Positions 1 through 6,968 of a DNA stretch of 64,000 nucleotides are shown here, in pieces. Both the position numbers and the translations under genes were made by a program. The DNA lies in contig NZ_CP109450.1 of assembly GCF_041438865.1 (NCBI RefSeq), positions 4,016,501-4,080,500 on the forward strand, in the 5' to 3' direction. Below the pieces are notes generated by a model. It ran no database searches, had not been told where the DNA came from, and saw only the letters and a program-made list of their open reading frames with translations. The number at the start of each line of letters is the position of its first letter. Positions within the stretch are counted from its first letter, which is position 1. This DNA comes from Streptomyces sp. NBC_01471. Lineage in GTDB: Bacteria > Actinomycetota > Actinomycetes > Streptomycetales > Streptomycetaceae.

Positions 1-768
1 GACGAGCTGCTCGCCGTCCCGGACCGGCGCCGTGGTCAGGTCGACCGGTACGGGGCTGCCGTCCTTCGCCCACAGCACCTGCCCGCGCACCCGGTGCTTG
101 CGCCCGGACCTGAGCGTGTCGGCGAGGGCGCTCTCGTCGTACGGGAAGGGCTCACCGTCGGCGCGGGAGTGCTGCACCAGCGGGTGCAGCTCCCTGCCGC
201 CGAGGTCGCTCGCCCGGAAGCCGAGGATCTGCGCGACGGAGGGGTTGACGAGTACGACGCGCCCGTCGGTGTCGGTGCCCACGACGCCCTCGGACGCCGC
301 GCGCAGAATCATCTCGGTCTGCCGCTGCGAACGGGCCAGTTCGGCCTCGGTGTCGACGGTGCCCGACAGATCCCGTACGACGAGCATCAGCAGCTCGTCA
401 CCGGTGAATCCGCCACCGTAGGAGTCGTAGGCCTCCCGGCCGTCCTCCAGGTTCGCGCTGGTCACCTCGACGGGGAACTCGGCGCCGTCGGTACGCCGCG
501 CGAGCATCCGCGTCGGCTTGGTCCTGCCCTGCTCGTCCGCGCCTTCGGGCCGCCGCATCGAGCCCGGAATCAGCCGCGAGTCGAACTCCGGCAGCAGATC
601 GAGCAGTCCCCGGCCGACGAGCGCCGTGCCCGGCGTTTCGAAGGCGTCGAGGGCGATGGAGTTGGCGTTGACGACCGTTCCGTTGCAATTGACGAGCAAC
701 AGCCCGTCCGGGAGGGCGTCAAGTATGGCTGCGAGGCGAGCAGCGCCTCGGGATGGCCTGCTGCTCAC
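1..768 (-). CDS. PAS-domain protein, N-terminal part (runs off left edge)
   Basis: The reverse strand is open from a GTG at 768 to the window edge, 256 codons still in frame, so the C-terminal output domain is not visible. The GTG is chosen because AGGGAGGA lies just upstream and the protein begins where the first PAS domain needs it. The first PAS domain starts near residue 10 (ILDALPDGLLLVN) and the second near residue 155 (GVVGTDTDGRVVLVNPS). Tandem PAS domains of this kind in Streptomyces usually precede a histidine kinase, a SpoIIE-type phosphatase or a GGDEF/EAL output; which one cannot be said here. No membrane segment is visible, so a cytoplasmic sensor is likely. The neighbour at 936-1436 is on the same strand but separated by 167 bp. 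Confidence 0.8.
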   Translation of the reverse strand, partial: MSSRPSRGAARLAAILDALPDGLLLVNCNGTVVNANSIALDAFETPGTALVGRGLLDLLPEFDSRLIPGSMRRPEGADEQGRTKPTRMLARRTDGAEFPVEVTSANLEDGREAYDSYGGGFTGDELLMLVVRDLSGTVDTEAELARSQRQTEMILRAASEGVVGTDTDGRVVLVNPSVAQILGFRASDLGGRELHPLVQHSRADGEPFPYDESALADTLRSGRKHRVRGQVLWAKDGSPVPVDLTTAPVRDGEQLV

Positions 769-935
769 GACGACGCTTCCTCCCTGAACTACTGCACCTT
801 GCTGACAACCTGGCCCATCTTGCCTCTCGGGCCTTGGCGTGTCACTGCTGGAAGTCTAAAGGCAGGCGCTCCGGACATGCGGCGGATGAGGGGGAGCTCT
901 CACCAAGGTTGTGTGGAAGAACGGCTCGGCCGGCC

Positions 936-1436
936 TCAGGCGACGGTGTCGGGAAGCACGGGTTCGAGGGCGTTCCAGCGGGCGATCTCGCACCCGTTCG
1001 TCCGCCGGAACGTCGCGTCGACGGGCTGTCCCCGCCAGACTCCGGTGATGTGCGCGGTGGCCGGACCGCCGTACTGCATCGTGCACATCATGGTGGTGGG
1101 AACGGGCGCGAACGGCGACCGCTTGTCGGCGGCGAGCTGGTCCAGCCGGTCGCAGGCCCGCTGCGGCGAGGCGTGTGTCCCCCCGGCCGGTGCGCAGTCC
1201 AGTCGGCGTGTGCCGTCGGCGGCGCGGCTGCCGGAGTCGGAGACGGTGATGGTGAGCCGGTCACGGACCTGCGGACCGGGAAGCCGGTGCCCGGGGTACG
1301 GGAAGGGGACGGGCACCGCGCCGGTGGTGGCGGAGGCGGCGGTCGGCACAGGCCCGGCGGGGGCGGCGGACGCGACGGGGGCGGCGGCGAGTGCGGAAAG
1401 ACAGGCGACGGCGGAGAGTGCGAGGCGGCGCAGCAT
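936..1436 (-). CDS. Subtilisin-inhibitor-like (SSI family) secreted protein
   Basis: A 166-aa secreted precursor. Residues 1 to about 25 form a signal peptide (LRRLALSAVACLSALAAAP, then an ASA cleavage region). The mature part follows the Streptomyces subtilisin inhibitor pattern: LTITVSDSG near residue 59, a CAPAGGTHASPQRAC segment, the loop MCTMQYGG near residue 117, then ITGVWRGQPVD and a final Cys in TNGCEIARW. Family members are dimeric inhibitors of subtilisin- or trypsin-like proteases. By alignment to SSI the P1 residue is Met in CTMQ, with Gln instead of Val at P1', which suggests a subtilisin/chymotrypsin-type target. GAGGAG stands 7 nt before the ATG. A 14-bp tandem repeat array lies immediately upstream at 1460-1571. 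Confidence 0.9.
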   Translation of the reverse strand: MLRRLALSAVACLSALAAAPVASAAPAGPVPTAASATTGAVPVPFPYPGHRLPGPQVRDRLTITVSDSGSRAADGTRRLDCAPAGGTHASPQRACDRLDQLAADKRSPFAPVPTTMMCTMQYGGPATAHITGVWRGQPVDATFRRTNGCEIARWNALEPVLPDTVA

Positions 1437-1459
1437 GACGAAACTCCTCGGCAGAACGG

Positions 1460-1571
1460 ATCAGCCGACCCGGGTCAGCGGATACGGGTCAACCGACCCG
1501 GATCAGCAGACATGGACCAACGGATACGGATCAGCGGACACAGAACCGCGGACACAGATCCGCGGACCCGG
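1460..1571. repeat. Eight tandem 14-bp degenerate repeats
   Basis: Eight consecutive 14-bp units can be laid out end to end from 1460 with consensus ATCAGCGGACACGG. Units begin at 1460, 1474, 1488, 1502, 1516, 1530, 1544 and 1558 and differ from each other at 1 to 5 positions. The array starts 24 bp upstream of the inhibitor start codon, so it occupies the 5' untranslated or promoter region of that gene. No protein product is supported on either strand here. Confidence 0.75.
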
Positions 1572-1662
1572 CCAGTGGTACCGCTGAGGGGCGGCGCCCC
1601 TCAGCCCGTCTAACGCTCCTGCGCCCCGGGCGTTGCGCGACACGAACGACTTTGCTCTGCCA

Positions 1663-1685
1663 CCCCACGGCCTAGTACCGTGGGG
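1663..1685. other. Perfect 8-bp inverted repeat
   Basis: CCCCACGG (1663-1670) and CCGTGGGG (1678-1685) form a perfect stem around a 7-nt loop. It lies between the repeat array and tRNA-Ser. No T-run follows on either strand, so an operator or weak hairpin is as likely as a terminator. Confidence 0.4.
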
Positions 1686-1765
1686 CGCGATTGGTGACGG
1701 CCCGCAAGGCTGTGTCATCATCTGCACGCACCACTTCGCGCTCGCGCGACTGTGTTCGGTGTGCT

Positions 1766-1859
1766 GGAGGCGTCGCCTAGTCCGGTCTATGGCGCCGCAC
1801 TGCTAATGCGGTTTGGGTTTTACGGCCCATCGAGGGTTCAAATCCCTCCGCCTCCGCCA
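1766..1859 (+). tRNA. tRNA-Ser(GCT)
   Basis: Acceptor stem GGAGGCG pairs with CGCCTCC (1849-1855). The anticodon stem CCGCA/TGCGG encloses loop CTGCTAA, giving anticodon GCT, which reads AGC/AGT serine codons. A long variable arm typical of serine tRNAs precedes the T arm with GGTTCAAATCC, and CCA is encoded (1857-1859). A strong terminator follows at 1868. Confidence 0.95.
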
Positions 1860-1867
1860 GAAGGATC

Positions 1868-1902
1868 ACTGAAGCCCCGTCCGCGATGGACGGGGCTTCA
1901 GT
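1868..1902 (+). terminator. Terminator after tRNA-Ser
   Basis: A 15-bp perfect stem, ACTGAAGCCCCGTCC (1868-1882) with its complement at 1888-1902 and a 5-nt loop, lies 8 bp after the tRNA. It is followed by a short T-rich stretch. Confidence 0.8.
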
Positions 1903-1973
1903 CGTTCCGTGACGGTGTCCACAGAGCGCAGCAGGACGCGTTTTCGCAGTTCAGAGGGGGTGCGGCCAATGGA

Positions 1974-2003
1974 TTTCACCTGACGCCGCAGGTCATGTAA
2001 TGT
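1974..2003 (+). promoter_or_regulatory. Possible tRNA-Arg promoter
   Basis: TTTCAC (1974-1979) and TAATGT (1998-2003) are separated by 18 bp and sit 43 bp before the mature tRNA-Arg 5' end. The spacing fits a housekeeping sigma promoter, but the match is read by eye only. Confidence 0.35.
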
Positions 2004-2046
2004 TGTTCTCGCAACGCAGACGGGGCAGAAAAGCCCGGAACGCCAA

Positions 2047-2119
2047 GCACTCGTAGCTTAACGGATAGAGCATCTGACTACGGATCAGAAGGTTGCAGGT
2101 TCGAATCCTGCCGAGTGCA
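2047..2119 (+). tRNA. tRNA-Arg(ACG), AICE integration target
   Basis: Acceptor GCACTCG pairs with CGAGTGC (2112-2118). The anticodon stem TCTGA/TCAGA holds loop CTACGGA with anticodon ACG, whose A34 is the known substrate of TadA (tadA is at 43034-43519). CCA is not encoded. Bases from 2078 onward are shared with the right attachment site at 19974, so the 3' half of this gene is supplied by the integrated element and the tRNA remains intact. Confidence 0.95.
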
Positions 2120-2121
2120 CA
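2078..2121 (+). other. attL core, 44 bp
   Basis: Identical to 19974-20017 over 44 bp, from the anticodon loop (CTACGG) through the discriminator base to ACA. Flanking bases differ on both sides (A versus C before; C versus T after), which fixes the repeat limits. Confidence 0.93.
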
Positions 2122-2129
2122 CAGGTCAA

Positions 2130-2161
2130 AGGCCCCCTGGACATGGTCCAGGGGGCCTTTG
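2130..2161. terminator. Terminator between tRNA-Arg and int
   Basis: AAGGCCCCCTGGAC and its complement form a long GC-rich stem around ATG, ending in TTTG. It serves the rightward tRNA and the leftward int gene, which converge here. A near-identical hairpin follows the displaced tRNA end at 20024, so the element brings its own replacement terminator. Confidence 0.75.
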
Positions 2162-2183
2162 ACATCAGCGGGTGACATCAACG
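2161..2183 (+). repeat. Left integrase arm-type repeat
   Basis: A 23-bp sequence containing two direct GACATCA copies 13 bp apart, the second as GGTGACATCAACG. It matches 19847-19869 at 21 of 23 positions in the same orientation. Placed 40 bp inside attL, it is the kind of paired site that tyrosine integrase N-terminal domains bind. Confidence 0.6.
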
Positions 2184-2199
2184 CGCCCGGAAACGTGGC

Positions 2200-3483
2200 T
2201 CAGGCGTCGGTCTCCGATCCGGTCTCGTCCCCCGTTCCGCTCTCTGAGTCGTCGAACTTCAACGCGTCGTCCATCTGATCAGCAGCGGCCCGAAGCGTCG
2301 TGCCCATCACATGCGCGTATGTGTCCAGGGTCATCGTGATGGTGCTGTGCCCGAGCGTCTCCATGATCGTGCGTGCGTCGACCCCCTGTGCCAGCAGCAG
2401 CGATGCGCACGTGTGCCGCAGGTCGTGCACGCGCACCCGCCGTACCTTTGCGTCCCGACACAGGAGGGTGAGCATCCGGTTCAGGCTGCGGGGGTCGGTG
2501 ACACGGCCCGTCACCGTGGTGAAGATCAGGCCCGCCGGGTGTTCCGGGATCGGCTGCCACTTCCGGCCGGCCACTTTGCGCTCACGCTCCTGCTGCTCGC
2601 GGTGCTCGGCGAGAGCCCGTACACAGCCCTTGGGGAGAGCCACTGTGCGGACAGATCGCGTTGTCTTGGGGGTACCGAAGATCAGCTCACGCCGGATGCG
2701 CTGAACGTTCCGCCGCACACGGAGCTGTCCGCCCGAAAGGTCGACGTCTGACCAGGTGAGCCCGAGGGCTTCGCCTCTCCTCAAGCCGGTCGAAACGAGC
2801 AGCAGCCAGAGGGCGGACAGGCGGTGAGACTTCGTGGTGCGGAGCAACAGGCGAACTTCCCCGGCGTCCAACGGACGTACCTCCTTGGTATCGACTGTGG
2901 GTGTTTCCACGATCCGTGCGACGTTCCGCGCGATCAGCTCCTCGCGCATTGCCTGTTGCAGCGCGGACCGCAGAACCGCATGGATGTACTGGACCGTGCG
3001 GGCCGAGGGGCGGCGTTTGCAGCAACGGCCGACCGCGCAGCAGTTGCGTTTACCCTCCGGCCGTTCCTTGTCCGCCCCACGGAGGCAGCACAGGCAGGAA
3101 GACTTGAACTCTGCGAGAAACCGCCGCACATCAGCGGGCGACAACCGGTTCAGCCTCTTTTTGCCGAGCGCGGGGCGAATGTAGAGGCGTGAGAGCCCCT
3201 CGTAGCTGTTCAGCGTCGCTGGCTTGAGGCGTTCCGGTGCGACTGTTGCCAGCCAGTAGGTGAGGTAGTCCCCGAACGACATCGTGGAAGACGCGGCGGG
3301 GATGCCCTGCCGCGTCTTCTCTTGCAGCTCCGTGAGTTTGCTGCCCACCTCATCACGGGTCTTGCCGTAGACGAACTTCCGCGTCCGGGTCCCGTCCGGG
3401 CGGAAGACGTACGCGGCTGCGTGATAGCGGCCGTCCTTGCGCTTGGTGATCGTTCCTTCGCCGTTGGCGCGACGCTTGGCCAT
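2200..3483 (-). CDS. int: Tyrosine integrase of the AICE
   Basis: A 427-aa site-specific recombinase that inserts and, with Xis, excises the element at tRNA-Arg. The N-terminal arm-binding part (1-60) and core-binding part (68-195) precede the catalytic domain. Visible catalytic residues are R235 (STGLRRGE), K273 (GTPKTTR), H353 and R356 (VHDLRHT), H379 (LGHS) and the nucleophile Y389 (DTYAHV). An insertion at residues 130-155 has seven cysteines (C130, C132, C133, C148, C149, C154, C155), suggesting a zinc-binding module in the core-binding domain. The start ATG overlaps the xis stop by one base (TGATG), so the two are translationally coupled. The C-terminal tail is acidic. Orientation, facing the att site, is standard for AICEs. 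Confidence 0.95.
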   Translation of the reverse strand: MAKRRANGEGTITKRKDGRYHAAAYVFRPDGTRTRKFVYGKTRDEVGSKLTELQEKTRQGIPAASSTMSFGDYLTYWLATVAPERLKPATLNSYEGLSRLYIRPALGKKRLNRLSPADVRRFLAEFKSSCLCCLRGADKERPEGKRNCCAVGRCCKRRPSARTVQYIHAVLRSALQQAMREELIARNVARIVETPTVDTKEVRPLDAGEVRLLLRTTKSHRLSALWLLLVSTGLRRGEALGLTWSDVDLSGGQLRVRRNVQRIRRELIFGTPKTTRSVRTVALPKGCVRALAEHREQQERERKVAGRKWQPIPEHPAGLIFTTVTGRVTDPRSLNRMLTLLCRDAKVRRVRVHDLRHTCASLLLAQGVDARTIMETLGHSTITMTLDTYAHVMGTTLRAAADQMDDALKFDDSESGTGDETGSETDA

Positions 3484-3680
3484 CAGGCGGCCTCCTCGAC
3501 TTGGTCTTGGATGTACTGGTTCAGGGCGTCGACCGGGACACGGCGAGCGCGTCCGACGGTGAAGCTGGCGAGCTGCCTGGATCGGAAGAGGTCGTAGACC
3601 TTGCTGCGGCTGAGGCGCAGGGCCTCCATCACTTCTGGGACCTTCAGGGCCTGGGGAGTGGCGTACAGGGGAGCGCTCAT
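3483..3680 (-). CDS. xis: Excisionase / MerR-type HTH protein
   Basis: A 65-aa protein with a helix-turn-helix of the excisionase type: VPEVMEALRLSRSKVYDLFR followed by a short wing (RARRVPVDAL) and an acidic end. Such proteins bend attachment-site DNA and tilt integrase toward excision. The ATG at 3680 is chosen over a longer in-frame reading from 3779 because GAGGAGG sits 9 nt before it and the upstream part is made of GTAGCGG repeats (reading as EVAEVADL) rather than a conserved domain. The stop overlaps the int start. Confidence 0.85.
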   Translation of the reverse strand: MSAPLYATPQALKVPEVMEALRLSRSKVYDLFRSRQLASFTVGRARRVPVDALNQYIQDQVEEAA

Positions 3681-3734
3681 GGGTCGCTGCCTCCTCGGCA
3701 GGGCGTGAGGGGGGTCCGGCCCCCCACCTGTCAG

Positions 3735-3954
3735 GTCCGCTACTTCCGCTACCTCCGCTACCGCGCTGGTCAGGGGCATGATCGAGGTAGCGGATAGGGG
3801 TAGCGGTAGCGGATGTATCCGCTACCGGCCCGGTGCGGTGAGCTGTCGGGCCGGTAGCGGCAAAGTGGTGCGGGTAGCGGCCAGGTAGCGGCTTGCCGCT
3901 ACCTGGAAAGGGGCTCTGAGCTGGCCGGTAGCGGAGGTAGCGGAAGTAGCGGAC
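3735..3954. repeat. GTAGCGG heptamer cluster with 29-bp inverted repeat (origin-like)
   Basis: Fourteen copies of GTAGCGG or its complement lie within 220 bp. CCGCTAC starts at 3737, 3746, 3755, 3819 and 3896; GTAGCGG starts at 3787, 3800, 3806, 3854, 3874, 3885, 3928, 3937 and 3946. The outer triplets, each with a 9-bp period, are arms of a perfect 29-bp inverted repeat (3735-3763 and 3926-3954). The right arm is inside the 3' end of the DUF3631 gene; the left arm is just upstream of xis. The layout resembles plasmid iterons, so replication origin or replication/excision control is plausible. Confidence 0.7.
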
Positions 3955-5062
3955 TTTCAGCGGGGGGAGGGCAGTACCGCTGCCACGCGTCGTGCAGGTC
4001 GGTGGCGTAGTAGCCCTTCATGACGCTCGTCCCGGCCTTGATGTTGCGGGCCGCGATCGGGGCGTTGTCGCCGGTCATGTACTCGCGGAGCATCTTCGAC
4101 AGGCCTCGGGGGTCGAGGGGCTTGCCGCCCATGTCGGCCCACGGTGCTTCATCAAGGCTGTGGAGCCGGTCCAGGATGGCGACGGTGGGCAGTCGGTCGA
4201 TGCCGTTGAACACCTGGTCGCGCAGATCGGTGAGCAGCCGGATACCGACGCTTCCCTTGTCATCGACCTTGGCGGCGTTGACCAGGTCGACGCATGCTTG
4301 CCGTGCTCGCTTCGGCCAGTCCCCGCCCGCAGCGTCTGCCACGGCCAGGAGCGGTTCCCACACGTCGGCGGGCCGGTCGGTGACCTCGTCCGGCATCTGC
4401 GGGAACGCGCCGTCGACCCGTTCACGCACGCTGTCCGCCCAGCGGGCGAGCTGGTCCCGCAGAGCGTGGCCTTCGCTCTCGTGGACGCGCTGACGGAACG
4501 GCTCGACGCGCTCGTTCCGGGCCCGCCGGCGCATGCGGATGATGACGGAGCGGGTGAGGATCGTGTCCGGCAGCGACCCAAGCCCCGCGACGGCCACCGC
4601 GCAGAAGCTGGGGAACTCCTGGACCTGCTGGTTGGAGCCGTCTCCGACGCACCGGTACATCACTCCGGAGCGCCGGTGTCCCGCGTTCAGGAACCCACGA
4701 AGCTGCTCGTTCTCCCCCGCTTTGGGACCGAACACGGTGTCGATCTCATCGAAGAGGATCGTGGGCCGTGCCTCCAGTCCGGACACGGCCCGGAAGAGAG
4801 CGGAGGCGGACGCGTTGACCGCGACCATGGGGTAGGGCACGAGGGTTTCCACGATCTCCAGTGCCCTGCTCTTGCCGCTGGCCGGTTCCGGGGAGAGGAA
4901 CGCGAGTCGCGGGGTGGCGTCGAAGCAGTCGAGAAGGTGGGCGTGCGCGTCCCACAGCGTCACCGCGACGTAAGCGGCTTCCACGGGGAAGGCGTTAAAA
5001 CGGCGATGGAAGGCTTCGACTTGGTCGAGCAGGGTCGCGCCGTCGATGTCGGTGCCGGTCAT
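3899..5062 (-). CDS. DUF3631-family ATPase, replication partner
   Basis: A 387-aa protein. A P-loop-like motif (SPEPASGKS, residues 57-65) and a Walker B-like motif (TILFDEID, 101-108), followed by an arginine-rich stretch (RSVIIRMRRR), indicate an AAA+/helicase-like ATPase. This is the DUF3631 family, commonly found beside primase-polymerase genes on actinobacterial mobile elements. It probably unwinds the origin for the primase encoded two genes upstream. Start ATG 5062 overlaps the previous stop (ATGA). The last 18 codons lie in the GTAGCGG repeats and read as a Leu/Pro/Ser-rich tail (SPLLPLPPLP), which may not matter for function. Confidence 0.85.
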   Translation of the reverse strand: MTGTDIDGATLLDQVEAFHRRFNAFPVEAAYVAVTLWDAHAHLLDCFDATPRLAFLSPEPASGKSRALEIVETLVPYPMVAVNASASALFRAVSGLEARPTILFDEIDTVFGPKAGENEQLRGFLNAGHRRSGVMYRCVGDGSNQQVQEFPSFCAVAVAGLGSLPDTILTRSVIIRMRRRARNERVEPFRQRVHESEGHALRDQLARWADSVRERVDGAFPQMPDEVTDRPADVWEPLLAVADAAGGDWPKRARQACVDLVNAAKVDDKGSVGIRLLTDLRDQVFNGIDRLPTVAILDRLHSLDEAPWADMGGKPLDPRGLSKMLREYMTGDNAPIAARNIKAGTSVMKGYYATDLHDAWQRYCPPPAESPLLPLPPLPASSEPLSR

Positions 5063-5412
5063 GCGGCGTCCCTCCGGTTCTGTGCCGGGGCGTTGTGCGG
5101 GCAGTGGCCGACGCGTACGCGGGTGGTCAGTTCGGTGACGGCCTTGCGGCCGCGGGCGCGTTCGTGGTGCCCGCAGGCGCAGAGCCAATCGGCTACGGGA
5201 ACCTCGCCCCGGTCGAGTCCACGCAGGTGGAGTCCCGGGCCGATCCCGGTCACGGTGATCGTGCGCGGGTCAGGGAGAACAGCAGTGGGGACGCCTTCGG
5301 CGACGACCTTCAGCGCCCCCTGTCTGGTTGTGACCGGGGCCGGTTCGGCGGGGCTGGGGCTGGTGGGGGTGGTGGTCAGGCTTTTCAGGAGGGGGGTGTG
5401 CTGGGGGCTCAT
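5059..5412 (-). CDS. Hypothetical protein with Cys/His cluster
   Basis: A 117-aa protein of unknown function between the primase and the DUF3631 ATPase, joined to both by 4-bp ATGA overlaps. GCAGGAGG precedes the ATG at 5412. The N-terminal half is Pro/Thr/Ser-rich. The C-terminal half has LCACGHHERARGRK and GHCPHN, giving Cys and His pairs compatible with a small zinc-binding fold. Its position suggests a replication accessory protein. Confidence 0.7.
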   Translation of the reverse strand: MSPQHTPLLKSLTTTPTSPSPAEPAPVTTRQGALKVVAEGVPTAVLPDPRTITVTGIGPGLHLRGLDRGEVPVADWLCACGHHERARGRKAVTELTTRVRVGHCPHNAPAQNRRDAA

Positions 5413-6305
5413 GCCGTTGCCTCCTGCTGGGGCCGGCAGGTTCGGATGGACCAGTTGAGGGCGCTGCGCACGGTCGCCCGGCACTCTGCAGCCGGGAGTC
5501 CGGCCGCTTCGCCCGCTCCCTGAAAAGCTTCTTCGGCCACGTGCCGGGGGATGTCGCCCCATGCGACAAAGCGGCCCACGGCGCGGGCGCTGCGCAGGAG
5601 CTGGGAGTTGCGCCCCCCTTCCGAGGCGGCAGCAACGGCAGCGGTCTCGCGCTGCAAGGCGACTTCGGCGGCCCGGGTGCCGCACCGCTGTACCCGGATC
5701 TCTACCGGCCGTGACCGGTGAGGGACGGGTGAGAGCGCGTCGGCCAGCCATGCGGGGAGTTCCACGGGCGGGGTGGGGTCGGTGACTTCGTAGGTTCCGC
5801 TGTGGGTGGTGCTGCCGGGGGCGACGACGTAGCCGCCCCATGCCCTGGTGTCGACCAGCGGGGCGAGGGTGCCCGCCGTGTTCCCCAGCCGGGGCCCGTC
5901 GGGGGCGGTGAAGTACAGGTGCTGTCCGCCGCTCGCAGTGCGGACCCGGTAGGTGGCGGGGACGGCCTGTCCGGCGCGCTCGCAGAGCGCCTCAAAGGTC
6001 GTCACGCCGGAAGGCGTGCCCGTACTGCTGGTGGGCTTGGGCATGTCGAGGTCTACGACGATCAGCCCGGACGGGCCGGTAGCGATCCCGATGTTGAACG
6101 GCCTGTCGGCCCAGGCACGGCGGATCCGGTCCGGGGCCAGGGTGGCGCGCTGTTCCCACTTGCGGTGGCCGCCGGCGCAGTCACCGAGACCGGGGCAGAC
6201 GGCTTGACCGTGCAGGGCGGGGCGCTTGTCACCGGGGCGGAGCGGGAAGACACGCCAGCCGCGGGCGGCCGCCGCCAGGGCGGCGTTCAGAAGGTGGTTG
6301 GTCAT
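5409..6305 (-). CDS. Bifunctional primase-polymerase (Prim-Pol)
   Basis: A 298-aa protein when started at the ATG at 6305. Prim-Pol motifs are visible: metal-binding D85 and D87 in VVDLDMP, S-G-G-Q-H129 (nucleotide binding), and D152 with RAWGGYVVAPGS. A C-terminal helical part follows (residues 235-298). It would prime and extend DNA at the element origin, replacing RepSA in this AICE type. As sequenced, the reading frame is open upstream through the methyltransferase gene to 6968, so a 519-aa methyltransferase-primase fusion is formally encoded. Removing one G from the run at 6362-6368 restores a methyltransferase stop overlapping this ATG (ATGA), as at the neighbouring junctions. Confidence 0.9.
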   Translation of the reverse strand: MTNHLLNAALAAAARGWRVFPLRPGDKRPALHGQAVCPGLGDCAGGHRKWEQRATLAPDRIRRAWADRPFNIGIATGPSGLIVVDLDMPKPTSSTGTPSGVTTFEALCERAGQAVPATYRVRTASGGQHLYFTAPDGPRLGNTAGTLAPLVDTRAWGGYVVAPGSTTHSGTYEVTDPTPPVELPAWLADALSPVPHRSRPVEIRVQRCGTRAAEVALQRETAAVAAASEGGRNSQLLRSARAVGRFVAWGDIPRHVAEEAFQGAGEAAGLPAAECRATVRSALNWSIRTCRPQQEATA

Positions 6306-6968
6306 GCCGCGGCGGCCTTTCCGAGCGTGTGGAACTGGTGACCGATCCATTGGCTGTAGGCGGGGGGGTACGGCCTGGCGGGCTTCGACGTTGCTCATCC
6401 AGGTGCAGCCCATGGCGTCCGCGTAAGCGCGCTCACCTTTGTGTGCGAAGACGAGGAGGTCTTTGCGGTGCCAGCACGGTGCGACCAGGTCCCCGCCGCC
6501 GCCCCAGGAGGATTCGAAGACGCGGTGGCGGCGGACGTTGAGTCCGAACTGCGTCCCGCACAGGAGGTAGTCGGGGCGCAGGGTGCCGTCCCAGGCGGCT
6601 TCGGGGACGTTCTCGATGACCCAGGGGCGCCCGCAGGCGCGCTGCAATTCCCCGCCGGGGGTGATGAGGTCGGGGTGGTCCTCGCGGCTGCCGCGCCAGG
6701 CGGTAACGCGGGCCTTGTTCTGGCAAGGCCAGGAGGCGTGCACCAGGTCGTAACGCTGGATCTCCCCGGACGCGGTGAGGGCGGCCAGGTAGGTCAGGGC
6801 GTCGGCCTGGTGGAAGGTGAAGGGGTAGTGGGGCTGGGGGCGGTTGTCGACGCCGGTCACGTCGAACCCGGCCAGGTGGTACCCCATGGAGAGGCCGCCT
6901 GCGCCGCAGCACAGATCGAGGACCCGCAGCCCGTTGGGGCGGCGCAGGGGGAGAACGGTGGCGTTCAT
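6302..6968 (-). CDS. Second C5-cytosine methyltransferase-like protein, frameshifted at 3' end
   Basis: The 5' part encodes a compact SAM-dependent DNA methyltransferase: motif I LRVLDLCCGAGG (residues 14-25), a PCQ motif with candidate nucleophile C82 (HASWPCQNK), and ENV in WVIENVPEA. A run of seven G at 6362-6368 shifts the frame near residue 199. With six G the sequence continues as PPAYSQWIGHQFHTLGK and stops at 6302-6304, giving 221 aa. That tail matches the position of the PPAYTYHIGAGLAHQV tail in the paralogue at 6965-7654, which strongly supports the corrected frame. Start ATG 6968 overlaps the previous stop (ATGA). No separate target-recognition domain and no cognate nuclease are adjacent. 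Confidence 0.8.

Noticed and set aside
1460..1571. Repeat array considered as a CRISPR
   Set aside because: Units are 14 bp, contiguous, without unique spacers, and no cas gene is present.
94..1587. Long plus-strand open frame of 497 codons
   Set aside because: It is the antisense of the PAS and inhibitor genes and the 14-bp repeats. Its protein is Arg/Gly/Ala-rich with no domain.
3735..3954. GTAGCGG cluster considered as a CRISPR or simple peptide repeat
   Set aside because: Copies are short, occur on both strands and continue beyond the gene, so neither explanation fits.
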